Of a DNA stretch of 64,000 bases, positions 1 to 14,072 are shown piece by piece. A program made the translations under genes and the position numbers. How positions within the stretch are numbered: position 1 is the stretch's first letter; every line of letters begins with the position of its first letter. The stretch is from the NCBI GenBank assembly GCA_025642075.2, contig JAODUO010000890.1:146001-210000 (forward strand), written 5' to 3'. The stretch is from Ridgeia piscesae. Taxonomy: Eukaryota; Annelida; Polychaeta; Sabellida; Siboglinidae. Below the pieces are notes generated by a model that worked only from the letters and a program-made list of their open reading frames with translations, made no database searches and had not been told where the DNA came from.

Positions 1-3000
1 ACAGACACATGTTTTATGTGTTTCTGGCTCATCGAAGTATTAAACACATGTGGTTGATGACTAGCCGTGTAATCGCCACAGACTGGGTTGTATTACCACC
101 AGTGTTTTTTAGATCGCTGTCTGTGAGTGGTATTTTAGTAAGCGATATGCAGCCTAGAGAACTCATTTGTCTCAGCTCATACCAGTGTATGCATGCATGT
201 CTGTATGTGTGCGTGAGAATCCTGCGCTTGTCTTGATTTGATGGGGCTGATTCTTCAGAATCAAAGAAGAAGAGAGTTGTTTGTTGTGAGAGATATTCGT
301 TAATAGTGGTGCTTGGATCATTTCCGAAGAGATGGATGGGATTGCAGGAAGTTGAAGGGATCAGAAAATAAGGTATTGTGGGGTGACAGTGCTTTTCGGA
401 GAAGGGAATGCAGAAGGAAACAAAATGGGAAGGTGGGAAGTTACTGCAGGGAAAAATAGGCTAAGCTGTGACTTCTGTAGCGTGTGAAACATTTGATTAT
501 GCTGGCTGAGTTAGAACATGTTGATGTTTGTGAACAGTGGTGTCAGTGTTTGTGTGGGTGTATTCATGACAACAAAATGTGTTTGTGATTCAATCACACG
601 TAGAATACACCAGTCTCTGCTCAAAGACTGCGTCGTGCGAATGAAGACAGCAGTGTGCTTGTTAAATCAAGTTAAAAGTTGTTACGTACGCCTGTCGGGG
701 TAAAGCTGAGAGCATTATGGTACAATCCTCTTGGGTGTTTGATGAGTTGCAGCTATCCAGAAACAGGGGTGGTTGATTTTGTACCTTATATCTATCACAC
801 CTCCATATAATGCTGCATGATATCCTGGACAGTTGGGTGTGTCAGTGGTTTTTAGAGATATCGGGATCTGCCAAAAGCAACTTCCAAAAGGCTTGGTGTG
901 TAGATTAGGTAAACAAACTTGTGTAATAAACTTTTTGCTTAGCCTTTCAAGCACCTTTTTGTTTAGCCTTTCGAGCACCTTTTTGTCTCATTATGCCTGA
1001 AACATTTGGCTGTCGGTTACATGGCATTCCTTCAGGAAAAAAACAAAATGCTTCCTTCCACACCAAGCATCTGCACTCCATGTCACCATAAACACTGTCC
1101 GTTTATTGCAAGATGCAACAGGAGTATTCAGCACACATATGGATCTGTCTGTGTGTGGTCTACGATGTTTATGGACCTTAAAACAACCTCTTTCACACTT
1201 TTTCCATTCTCGCCCGTGTCTTGCTGGTTACTGATTGGTGGCAAGGTCCAGTCTCCAGCCATCTGTTTCATTTCTCAGTTTATCGCCAAACGTTTAGGCG
1301 GTTTACTTGTGGGTAAGCAAGCGGTAGATTGGGCAGTTGGTCTGGTGAGGCTGGTATCACAGCCGCTCTCTGTATGCAACATTAAGTCTGCCTAAGCACC
1401 CAGCTGCCCCCTTATCAGTGCAGGTGTGTAAGTCAGCCGGCTAGTGTTGATAGCAACATCGTAACATGCTGATGTCTTGGAGGGTCAGCTGGTAGACACT
1501 GCTCTGTATGTAGGATCAGATTTTTGCCAGAGCAGAAACGTCCACGTTGATACGCTTGTCTGTTTGTGCGTATGTGTACGCAAGTCTAACTGTTAGCAGG
1601 TGCATGCATATGCAGTTATGCACATGCAAGCACGCACACACACGCACACGCACACGCACACGCACACGCACACGCACACGCACACACTGCTGATGGTTTT
1701 AGTAACAGAATTGTTTGACATAATTTTACAGTATCATGTTGTAGTAGGTATTTGCTATATATTAGTGCAGTGACAAAAGTATGTTGCATGCACGCATGCA
1801 CCGTACCGCACCACACACAAACACACAGACATACCCGCACGCACGCATGCACACACACACCAAAGTTTACCAGTTTCCAATGCAGTATTTGAGTCTGAGA
1901 GTTACGTAATTAAAGTACAGTGATAACAATTCAGCTGTGGTTTTGTAAGAGCTTGGAAATCAGTTAACATCTATGCTGCCACGCATTAGACGAAAGTGTC
2001 GATCTGCTAGAATTCACTGGTCGGCTTCTTCGAAAGCTTACCCAGTACGAAGTCATAAAACGTCGTATCAAGGAAAATTACCGATTGACAGGTGTCAACT
2101 GTTTATGATTACCCCGTGAACAACACCCCCTCAACAACCTTTATAGTGATGCATTCGCGGAAGGAGTCGCGTAAAAAGTGTGTATTTTCGCTTCGGTGGA
2201 CTTCAGCAGTTGCGTTGCCTCGGTTTGGACGATGAGGGGTGGAGTGGGGTGGGGTGGGGGTTTGGCTACTGTTTTTTGCCCCTACTAGTCGCCCTATCTG
2301 ACCGCAATCTGGTGGTTGGAGCAGTGGTGCTAGATAACGGCTGGTTGTTTCAAAGGGTGAGTAGTCAGCTCAGTTGGTCAGAGACTCTGGAGCCTAGTGG
2401 ACCGGTGGGGTTGTGAGAGCTGGGGTTGTGAGAGTGTCTTTGTTGGATTGTACGTGACGGGGTGCGGATGTGTTCAGGAAGAGAGAGGTATGAAAGAGGT
2501 AGTTGTTTATGTCGGTACTTGTTTATATGTGTTTAGGACAGGTGTGGTATGGAAAAGAGTTTGTGTTTAGGTATGTAGAAACTTAGAAATGAGATTGGTT
2601 TATGGTCATCGATGTTGTTGCACCTGAGAAGAGTATGGTGTGAATTAGTGATTGGTCACGTTGATTACAGAGTCCTTAGACTTGAATGCACAACAATTAG
2701 TTTATGTGTGTTTTTAGGAAAGGGTGGTATTGGACATGAGAACTCTGTAGTTTTGTAGTGTCTTTGGGAAGAAACTTGCAGGAAATAGCAACTGGTCAGC
2801 TTATAAATCTATGCTTACAGTCTGGTTGGGGAGAGAGAAGTATGCACTGGACACAGGTCAAGACATTAGATCTATGCCTGGCTAGGTTTAATAAGTTATG
2901 AACTAAACAGATCAGTAGTTAGATATTGATGTAAACAAGTATGTACTTATCATTGTGTATAAACAACAGAGGTTTAGAGATTTGCGAATGCACAAATGCA

Positions 3001-3674
3001 TGCAAGTGTGTAGGTTCTACGTAATTATGCATGATTTGTTTGTCATGACAGTCTTTGTATATTTTGACTCACACCAACATCAGGATATTTACGTACATTC
3101 ATCGACCATACACATCAACAGATTCCATTCCCATCTCATATCCTGTTTTTGATTGGTTAAATAGTTCCACGTATTAATGATCCACCCGTGAATCATATAG
3201 GTGGCTCTTCATCATTAGGACGTGAGTGATCTCGTGCACATGGTGAAAACCTCTTTAAATTGTCCATCTTCAAAGATTTCCTGACGTCATGTCACCGGGC
3301 CGTTTCTGCGAGAAATATATAGTGTCAGGTTCCACACGGCTGCTCAAAGTTCCGCGGCACTGCTTGCCTGACGTAGGGTTTCAAGTGTGGCATTCAACGG
3401 AAACGCTGGACACGTTTCTCAGAATCGTTTCTCAGAATCGTCATGTTCGGTTCGAAATAGTCGATCTGTCTATAAATCTGAGCCTCATTTGGGGGTTGAC
3501 CGAGCCTGGTATGAGAGCGATTCTCCCGCTCGTAAGTTCACGTCATGCCGATTGGGATGTTTGCATGTCAGTTGTGTCAATGTTTTCTGACTGGCGTGCT
3601 TTAATGATGTTGATGTGTGGTGTTGATGGTTTGGTTGGATGGTGTTGTGAGCTGTTCTTGTTTCTGTCTTGCAG
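1..3674. other. Sequence 5' of the first recognised exon; no gene recognised
   Basis: Probably upstream intron or 5' flank of DLC1. It holds a CA/CG-type microsatellite (1628-1686), and weakly repeated GT-rich sequence at 2460-2800. No convincing start exon could be assigned. Confidence 0.5.
1628..1686. repeat. CA/CG microsatellite
   Basis: An alternating purine-pyrimidine tract built of cacacg units; a shorter similar tract follows at about 1812-1860. Confidence 0.9.
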
Positions 3675-3746
3675 AGATTGAAGCATTGGAAGCATGCACC
3701 TGGCTTCGAGCTGCGGGTTTCCCACAATATGCACAGATGTACGAAG
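3675..3746 (+). CDS. DLC1: DLC1 exon 1 of those traced: first half of SAM domain
   Basis: Preceded by the acceptor ttgcag and followed by gtaagg. It starts with two bases of a split codon and ends with one. It encodes IEALEACTWLRAAGFPQY and onward, the family hallmark start of SAM helix 1. The upstream exon must end in phase 1; in vertebrates it encodes only a few residues before this point. Confidence 0.93.
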
Positions 3747-6700
3747 GTAAGGCGATTGTTTTGCATTCCTCAGTCGTGATTTTTAATTATGCTAAAGATC
3801 ACGTTTACGTGTTGCTTCTGAGTTAGTTATAGTTAGTTTGCATGTCAGTCAAACATGGTATGGTTAAGTTAACATCTTCAGCGGGACACATTTGACGAGT
3901 GTGTTTCTCCCCTAAACCTGATGTGTGATATTTTGCAGTGAACGTTTTCTGAAATCAAGCATCCTTATTGTTAGAACTTAGCATATTATATTCCGTCACA
4001 TATTATGTTCCATCATACGTTACTGTTGCTAAAATACATATTCAATCATGAGTTACAGATTGATTAACAAATACGTTTTCGCACTTTTTATTGGTTTTTT
4101 TAGGAGGAAAAAAAAAATTGGGAATTGAACAACATTGAGAACAATATTATTCTTAACTTGTTCTGTTGACTTACCATGTAATATCTAATCCCTAACTCAT
4201 TCACACCTGTTACGTGGGAGTACGGGGGGGGGTAGAATTATATTCTCACTTCACAACGTAGTTTCTTTTACAACTTTCCCCCATACATAGCGTATAATCA
4301 CCCTCTCCCCCACATTATTTATCCAACTGTGTAGGTAATTCCCATGTAGTTCTACCCTGACACCAGTTCACCAAATGACTCCCACACCCACTCACCCCCT
4401 GAGGACACAACTGCTGTGCCATCCTTACGTGTTATATCTCTCCTCAGTTTTCATCTCATTTGTATAAGTTGTGGGCGTGTCACTCGGCTGTAACATAACC
4501 TCCCCACCTCCGGTCTCATCCTCCAGGCTGACGGTCTCATCCTCCAGGCTAACGATTGGTAACATCTATCACCTTGACTTATTACCTCCAACTTTTATGT
4601 TATTGCCACGGGAGAAAATAAACCGATGATTTCTCTCCGGTTTATTCGCACTTGAGTTACTTCGGCTCAGTTTGCCGCATAAATGTGTAATAAATGAATC
4701 ACATGACGTCGGCATTCGACAGGTAATAACTAGTCTAGCTTCCTGTCTTTAGCGCCGTTAACACAGACCACCCAGGTGGGAAAACAATGTCCGAAAGTTG
4801 TTGACAAATGCGTGTTTGAGTAAGACAACTTCATCTCCTTTTGTGACCCTGTTTGGAAATGTTACGTTGGTGTCGGCTTGTGTTAGGTTTAGTAAACGTA
4901 CGATTAATCTGGTGAAGTAAACAGTGACTTAGCCAAAGATATATAACAATAAATGTGATTTCTCTTTAGTGACAATAATCTCAGTAAATCTGCTCTGAGG
5001 TGGATTAGAATCAAAGGAAGATACGTTCTCCTTATTATGTACAAAAAAGTCAACAAAAACGAAAGAATGTATTTTTAGAAGTTTTTTATACTGGGTTGTT
5101 TACATGTTTTAATGCAGTTTTAAAGAATGCCCAGATACAAATCACCAGTTCTTTGACTTCTTTCTGGTATATATCTGACAAAATCAGACAGCGATTTTGT
5201 GCACCGAAAAATGTTGGCGCAAAACAACAATGGCACATTATAAATTTGGTGACAGGTGACATTGTTTTCGGTGACGGGTGACATATGTCCACATTGTTTG
5301 TCCACATGTAATCAGTGGAGTGGGTAGACAGAGTGGGGCCATAAGTTGCCGCATGCCTCAGTATGAATCATTATTAAACATGGGTGACATCCAGTATGAC
5401 ATTGACCCCATTCCTGGACAGTTATTTGCTGTTACAGTGGATGTATATCTCACCGTTATCTTACCATCGTTGGCATCACGTCATTGAGAAGAATGTGTCC
5501 AGTTGTTCATTCTGATGTCACATACATACCTTATTTTTGTAGCATTTGGCAATTTCTTCCTGTTTATATGTGCAACTGAATCTTGTTTGCCTAGAGTGCA
5601 TAATTAAAAAATTCAAATAATTGCTGGATTGAGCTGCTCCAGTCTGTGTACCAAAATATCATATATAAGGCAATATGTGGTTTGATCACTAAATAAACAA
5701 TCAGGTCATAAAAACAATTTAAGAAAAAAACATTTGTTTGCTAAATTCATTGGACGGAATTGTCTAAAGCAATGTGCACAGAAAGACAGTAAGTTGTAAC
5801 CTACCCCGTAGTGTTATGCTTTATCATGGCTTCATTGGGAGGATTTTATAGAAATAGTAGAAGACTCATGGAAACTGCATTGTTTGTACTTCACAGAAAT
5901 GCATCACAATTATAAATGTCGACTGAAAAGAAAACTCCAATTGAGTAACTTAGAATATGGAGCATTTATAACAAATCAGTCTGTTTTTATGGTGAACCGT
6001 TTGATGTTTTCATAACTGTTTGTGCAGAAAGGTTCCTAATTGATTAAGTGTGTAGAGCTGGTTTTGTGGTTGACTTCAGTTCATATCACTAGTTTAAAAC
6101 ACGTCTACGCCCACAAACAACCAAACTTATGTTCCTAACGCACTTCCTAACATCAACAAGTGAATGCACTTAGTAGGTACCAAATAAAAGCACTTTATAA
6201 ACATCAAACACAAACACCCCCATGTTGTCTGGTGCAGTTCTGGTAAATGTCAGATGAGGTGTTTTTTATTTCAAAGTTTAGTTTTTATGGGCACAATAAA
6301 GACATGTTGACAAATGACACATTGTGTGGCCACCATACAGGGGTGTTTGCTATTTGATACACTTGAAATACCCCAGGACGCCCCCTTTGAATTGCCGCCC
6401 CTATACCCTACTCTTCTGCCTACGGAACAAAACAATGTAATATATCCTTGCTCTAGAGCATATTACATGTCAGGGACAGAAATCTAGATAGTGTCGTTAA
6501 GACCATGACAAAACTGTATCATACAATTGCTGCCAGTAAATTAGATCCACTGTACTTTTGTGGGTATGCATGTGTGTAATCATTATGCCAGTGGTGCGCT
6601 CTAGTGATTAGAAGGGACATTACTGGAAAGTAGTGTCACTTTATGCACTAGAGGGCACTAGCACTGCTGGATAGAGGCAGTGTTGGTAGTTCACCTGATT

Positions 6701-9700
6701 GTCTCATGTTTGATTTAAATCCGTTTGACAGCAACCATTAGTGCTATTTACCTTATTAATTTACATTGCATGTCATAATTGTATATGTTCAAACCCTCTG
6801 AATAACAATTTTTTTTAAATGAGTCTGGGCAGGGGAGACAATTAAAACCAGCTGTAGCCCCTGGAAGCTGTACTTTGAAGTAGCCATTTTATGTTTGGGA
6901 CAGGGATTTGCTTTATCAGTGCAAAGCCTGTCTGGAAGATCTTTATCTTCCCAGGAATTAGCCAGGGGGTGATTTATTCCTGCCGTAACTGGAAATAAAA
7001 CAGCACCCTTTGCCAGGGGGGGGGCAGAAATCGGGAGAGCTATATTTAGGGTTGTCTCAGATTGGGGTTTGCCTGGTGCATGTCCAGCTAAGTGTGGACA
7101 GGTGGTCAGAAATTCCCTGGACATGTATGTATTCTGGTCAGTTGGGTCAAAGTTCAGTTTGGTCAATCATAGTCTGTTTTGTTGCTGTTTGATTTAGTGA
7201 CCCTTGTATACTGGTGTGGTCAGACATGACTACGGGTACTACTAGAATATATTCACTCAAGGACAGTGCAAAATATCATTAAAAAACTTTGTTATTGAAA
7301 AAAACCATGTTTCTTGTCAGTTATAATGCAAAAGCAGAATGTTATCAAAATTAAAATGGGGAAAATTGGGTTCTGTATTGTTTTAATGTTGGTATCCAGG
7401 TTAACTATATTCAGAAGTGTGTTGTTATAAGTTTTCTAACTGCTATTTTTTACCTAACTTAGATTAGTTACTCCGGTAAGTTTTATTGCAGCTTATTTTA
7501 AAGATATTCACTAGTACTGGAAATATCTAATATTTGACCCACTCATTAAACTACCACAGACACATGTGAAGATTCCAAATCCACTCATGTATCAAAAATC
7601 TTTTAGAGGATGTGGATTTATTTGAAATTGTTACTTGCATGGCCAAGAAAATTAACACACATCTTTCAACCCTTCAAAGCAGAACATAATGGAATAAAAT
7701 GGATGTAATTAATATCTCTCACAAATCAGGATACTAGTTACAGCTCTACTAGAACTTGTGAATAGCTTTGTTTTCCTCATTTCCTCTATTTTACACATTT
7801 CACTCAGGCCCGCTTTTGTCAGTGCCAACGGACCAGATTATCATCAGCTCCCCGGTGGGTTTATTTACATTTACCAGAAATTTGTCTGTGGTGCGTGTGT
7901 ACACATTGGCGATATCAGTGCTTGTCAGCGGCATGTTTTGACGCATGTAACCCCAAGTAACAAGCTGATCCACAGACGTTGAATGGCGTCAGAGCTGGCT
8001 TCATCTCGCAGAATGGTCCGGAGGCAAGGTCGGGGCTCGTGGTGAGACGTGCCAACTGACAGATGCCGGTGCATCTTGAAAATGCCTACGTGCGCTAAGG
8101 CGGGCTTCCTGCACTGCACGGCAGTAGCTGCGAGCGATTGTAAAAAGTGGACTCGTGGAAGACAAGTGAAAGTTCAGCAGGTGTTCGATGTGAAGTCTAT
8201 TGTCTGTCCCGCCGAGATTATTTCAGATGTTCAAGTCTGGAGTTCTTACGTGGTGGTTATCGTGATGAATTGTGAAACGTTGCTTATTTTTTCGATATGA
8301 ATTGCTGAAACATGATGGGATGATGAACAAAAATATGTGTTGTGTTTTATAGCCACTGTAATGTTGGACAACATAGGCTGACATTTAATTTTGTTGACAT
8401 TATGATGCTTAAGAAGTGTTTTCTGTTTTCTTTTTTTGAGTTGATTTTTGTTTAAAAAACCATTAGAAATGGCAGAATGTCAGGTGGATTTGAAATTGAG
8501 CCCCCTCGACTAATAATCATGTCGTTTAGTTAATTGAATTTTCTGTATGTAAACAAACCAATTTTGTAACAAGCAAATACTAAAAAATTACATTTATTTT
8601 AAATTGTAATTCCATATACACATGTAATTTACTACTCGGCCATAATGGTTTTCACACAATTTGTACAATTGTAAAACTGATTGTTGAGTTCACCTATACA
8701 TTTGCTGCATGTTTAGTATTTATGTTTTAAGGCAGTACACGTGTATTGACTGACACATGTTTGTAAATTTGTTTAGCAAAGACATTATTCAGATATCTTT
8801 AAAACACTAAACCTCTCCTGTGCTGGTATTCATTCACACATTCTCTCCCAGATCATGGACTGGACGCACTGTTTCCCCTACACAGATACCCCCAAGCCAT
8901 TTCCTTGCGCTGGTTCTGATGCATTCCTCAGCAATGTTAAATTTGTAGAATGTTGCGGGTCATGACCCCCCTGAACTCGTGCCACCTAATTCATTCATCC
9001 TGCTGAGGAAAAGGGGTGGGTGGAGGTGGGGAGCGTGCGGTTTTCCCCTTTTTAGCCAGTGTACCTATGTGTGTAGACTTGCACTACCTATGAATCAAAC
9101 GTTGTACTGTGCACTTTGAACCCATCAAGGTGACCTCATGTAGTGCATGCATATCACCAAACCGCAAGGTCAGATTTATCAGTACAACCGACGCCAAACC
9201 GGCTGCACTGATAGGCCGATTGTAAAACTGCACCGGGCGAGAAAAAAACGTGCGAATTTTGCGGTGACTACATTGTTGACCGTCTCATTACGTTACGTGT
9301 GGTTTCCGGTGTCACGTTGATAGGCTGTTTGTCACACCAGCCCAGTGGCCAATGAGCACTGATTTGCTCGATGTTGTGTGATCGATGTAAACAGAAATAA
9401 AAAACATCAGCCAGTTTGGTGGTAGATGTTAACTGTGTTTTGTTGCTGGTCGGCTCCATGGTAAGAATATGCATCTGGGCGTTGGTTTTGTTTTACATTC
9501 AGCTATGCAGTGTTTTGTTTGGTAAGGTAAAAGGTAAATTAGTCATCTCGAAAACCAGACATCCAAACATAGAAATATTGTATTCATACCGGCATATATA
9601 CATTACAAAAATATTTATGTATCATTATGATCGATACGAACAGGTTTTTAAATAACACGCTTTAGGGTGTTATATAAAACATGTAAAGTTTGTTAAAACA

Positions 9701-12700
9701 ATATAAAAGGTATCAAATTATCCGGTTGTTTACATTGAGTTGTATGACATTTCAGGTGACACTTTCTGTCAATTTGAAACAGTCGCCGCACGCAAATGGC
9801 AGAGCGTGGAATGCCTTTGAAAAGGTCGTCCCAGATGTTTGTCTGTTTGGCCAAAGTACAGGTAGAACTATGTTGGCCTCATCGCATCATTAACCCTTTG
9901 TCTCCTGTCGTTTCAGATAAGCTCTTCCCCATAGACATCTCGTGCGTGGAGAAGGACCACGACTTCCTTGACAGGGATTCAATCTGCTCCCTCTTCAGGT
10001 ATGTTCCCGTTCCCGCCTTTTCCCCGCAGGTCTAGTCTAGAGGCAGGGGAAGCTGATATTGAAGCTGGTCCTAATTTTTTTTCTGTTCTTTGAATGATGT
10101 GACTGTCATCTCCCACCCATTGCTACCAAGACATGTTACCGTAAAGACGATGTGTATTCAGACATCTTAAACATTTTTTTTCAGATACCAATTATTTAAA
10201 GTATCTGAACAGATAATGCATAATATAGTGACTTTTCCTTTTGTTGTGTTTAAGCGTTTAGATGATTATTGAATAATTTTAGGGGTCCGGTATACATAGT
10301 CATTACAATAATCCTCCATTTATATTCTTCCATTAGTGATTCCATTTAATTTCCATCCCCATCATCCATCTCACCTCCCTCATCTCCCCGTTGCTTCCCC
10401 ACCCAAATCCCGCTAAATCTCCTGCCATACAATTATCCCACCTTATTCTTGGTCTCCCTTCTCTTCCCCCCAGTCTGAGTCTATCCACCCTCTTCCTTAA
10501 CCCTTCATCTTCCTGTTGCTCTCCTCACCAGCATCCTCCTGAAACTTTCACACCACCCTCCCTCCTCAATGCCTATGCATATGCACGCGTGTTTATATGC
10601 ACGCATATTTCTGTGCATGCGCACGTGTCGTCATGTACGTGCGTTGGTGTGTCATTGTTAGTAAGTAGACACTTGAGTCGGGTTGACAGACATGTCATGA
10701 GCGACGACAGCATGACACGTCGGTGTCACGTTATCCACGCTCGTACACGGACACGTATTCCGTGTGTACAGACGTGTGTTTACCTATACACTGTAAACAA
10801 AGTGGACGCTAATTCATAAGTAAAACTGGACATCGTCCAAAAATGTCAAAGAGTTTGCCGAAAACAAATAAACTTGGAATGTCGTTTTTGAGTTCAAACG
10901 TTACTGTTCGCTGGACTTTTGTGACACTTATTACTCTGTGGTAGAAAATTATCTCTGATCTCGGCTTAGAGCCTTGTGTCACTTTAGGTTTCCATGTATA
11001 CCTTGGAAGAGAGAGAGAGAAGAGAGTGTGTGAAGAGATGTCTGTTTTCAGAATTTCGTCAAATAATATCTAGCACTTGGTTAATCAAGCCAGTTTTATC
11101 TAACAATCAAACATTAACATAAATGTTTTGCAAAGCCAATGTACATTCTCACAGGAAGTCTCTTATTTGAGTAGATGTGTTTATGAACCGGTCCCTAAGT
11201 GCGAACCTACAGAGGAGCCAACCCGTGTCTTCAGTGTCTGTTTGAAGACGTCTCCCTGGCGTGTCTGCTGTTTATAGAATCTCCCTGTCTCCGTATCCTA
11301 GCAAACATCTTTCAACACTTTGAGTCAGCACGACGGCCTTACGTAAAGCCCGGGAGTGTCCCAGGAAGTTAGTATTCCTAGAAATATTTCCCGCCTGACT
11401 GATTGGTCTCATGTGGCTATCGGTGAGAAACCTTTCGGGGTTTTATGTGTCGTAATTCTGCCCAGTTATGTGTGAGTCATCTCGCGCGATGCTTGTCTGG
11501 CGAAATCGCAGATTTTTTCTGCATACTGTGAACACATTTATTTTATCCCCGATGTAATGTATCGAAAGGTTCTAGGTGGTCTAAGCATAGGCAAGATTCT
11601 GTTTCATGAAATACAGATATCACGATTTTGTGGGGCATAGAAAGAAATCAGTTTGTTGTAAATGTGACTAAAATTACAATTACAGAAATTTTAATAGTGT
11701 ATTCATATTAAATTCATATTGATTAGAGTAGATTATTGTGGATGGAACTTCGATAAGGTAACTTAATGTGAAATTGAGATATCGTCCAGGATGATACACC
11801 CGTGTTCATGCAGGCCACATAAAAAATATGACAGTACATCATTCATAATTTAGACCCGTACGTCAAAGGTATTACTCTACCACCCACTAAGCTTACTAAA
11901 ATTAAACCCGGTGACGCTATTGCCCGCCGAAATATATGACTTTATTATGACACTGTTATTTCCATGGCTCCATTCCCCCCCCCAAGACTGCCTTTGAGGC
12001 TACCATCACTGTCAGTTCATTTCCTGGCAGGAGTAAGTGTATCATAATTCCCGCAGTGGCAGCCTCACGGTCACTCCCTAGTGGTCATGTCATTGCTGCA
12101 GGGATATCGAACTCTGTTCACTGGCCTATTTCTGTCCGCTGACGAACTCGATGAGTCGAACAGGGGTCCGGTGATGATGTCTTAAAACTCCCCCAGTTGG
12201 TTGGCGTATTTCGTATTTTGCACAGACCCAGGAAGCACATGTTTCGCTGCGGGATGAAAGCTGGACACAGGCAGGTTATCTCTGAAAATGTTGTTTCACG
12301 TAATGGTTTTTCGTATGGTGTGTTGGAATGATTTGCAAGTTTCGTGGTTTGGCTGACAGCTTGTTTGTTGATGAAGGTGGTTTGTTCTGTGTTGGCACTT
12401 AATCTATGTAGCAATCTCTGTTGTTTTCACTAGGTAACTATAACATTTTAATGTATGTTCACAAAATTGTTCTGTCGTTTTAATCTAATTGCTTTGGAAA
12501 TGCTGTTTGTAAGGATGGTTTAATTAATACATAGTCTATTTGACTAGATATTTAGCCTACTTCATAGCTTGTCCAGGTATAATGTACATGTTGCATGATT
12601 GGCTGAAATGTGGTCACATGGCTTTGTTTATGAGGCCTTTCAAATCATCTGTCACTGGTGTCATCCATATTTGGTCAGTTTTATGATGTCAGTATCTTCA

Positions 12701-14027
12701 AATGAAGCCTCTTTGTCAACAAAACTCTCACTAAATTAGTTTGGATACAAGCCAACTGATTGACCTTAGATTTGAAGTGCACCACCTATTAGATAACAGG
12801 AAGGACAACATCATCTGAAGATTTATTTTGAGTTGACAACCTATTATTGTTCTAAATATGATTGGGTTGACAAGAGTTTGACCTAAACACCAGCGTAGCC
12901 ATTACCATCTGGTAGCTATAACTCCTGAAGAGTGTGTTGCCACTGACTTGAATATTTTGGATAACTTAAACAATTTGAACATTGTGACAATTATGATGCA
13001 TTGGGATCAGAAGTAAAATAATGTGGAAATGCAAATTAAATATTAAAAACATTAGTAATTCAATAATAAATTTCACAGTATTATCACAACTTATAGTTAA
13101 CCCTGTGGAATTAGTTATTGAATGATTAATATTTAAAAAAATTAATATGTATTTTTAAATAATTTTACTTACGGTCCCAAAGTATCATAGTTGTCATAAT
13201 TAAAAAAATTCACATACCAGATTTTCTTGGGTGTTTTATATCTAGCTAGATATGTTATGACTGTAACGCCTACAGCGTTTATGATTCACAGTTTTGTTGA
13301 CACTACGTACACCCACCCGTAGATTTATAAAGCCAACGTATCCTCCTGTGATTAAAATGCTCGCAACATTTCCTTCACCTGTCCTTTTGGACTGTCAATA
13401 TTTGTTGAGATAACACCACTTGTGGGCTTTGATTCATTCAAGAGTGCGTCCGGTCCGGGAATAGCCCTCGCATTTATGCGGCTGCTGGCATTGGTCAGTT
13501 GAGGAGTGTATTTACCGCGGTGCTTAATGTGCGGTGGTTATAAAAGGTGGGGTGTGTAATTCCCCCAGGTGGCGTGGTTTATCGGTGGAGTCGTGGTCAC
13601 CGTTTAGTGGCGTCCAGTGCGTGGTTATTTGGCTGTAGGCCGCAGCAGGAAGTTTCGGAGTCGAGTGACCGGAACTTGGGCATTGTTCACGGTTGACCGA
13701 GCGGTCATTGTTGCGAGGGCGGAATGGTCAGCGAAGTGGTCAGCGAAGTCCAGTGTGTCCATTGTGCGGGGTGTGTCCTCAACAGGTAGGTTGTTTTGCC
13801 AGGAAGTCCAGTGTGAAGGTGGTATTGCTGTGGCTCCTAGATTTGATTTTCTTCTATCCTCCGTCACTGACCAAGGCAATGTCTAGTGAACAACTCACCC
13901 GTCCTTTTGAAGGGTAGAGTTCATTTTGAATGGGTAGTGGTTTGAACAACTGGGTTCAAAAAGAAATTATGTATATTGGTGACATACATTGTTATTGATA
14001 TATATATAATATATATATATACATATA

Positions 14028-14072
<45 letters not shown>

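Noticed and set aside
1021..1312. Possible initiating exon of DLC1 (ATG at 1021, donor gggtaagc, phase 1)
   Set aside because: The phase fits exon 1 and the donor is good, but the 97 codons are Cys/Ser-rich, look non-coding and have no family similarity; a phase match alone has a one-in-three chance.
3289..3531. Open frame with ATG and donor gtaagt just before the SAM exon
   Set aside because: The exon would end in phase 0 while the SAM exon needs phase 1; the frame that fits has no ATG.
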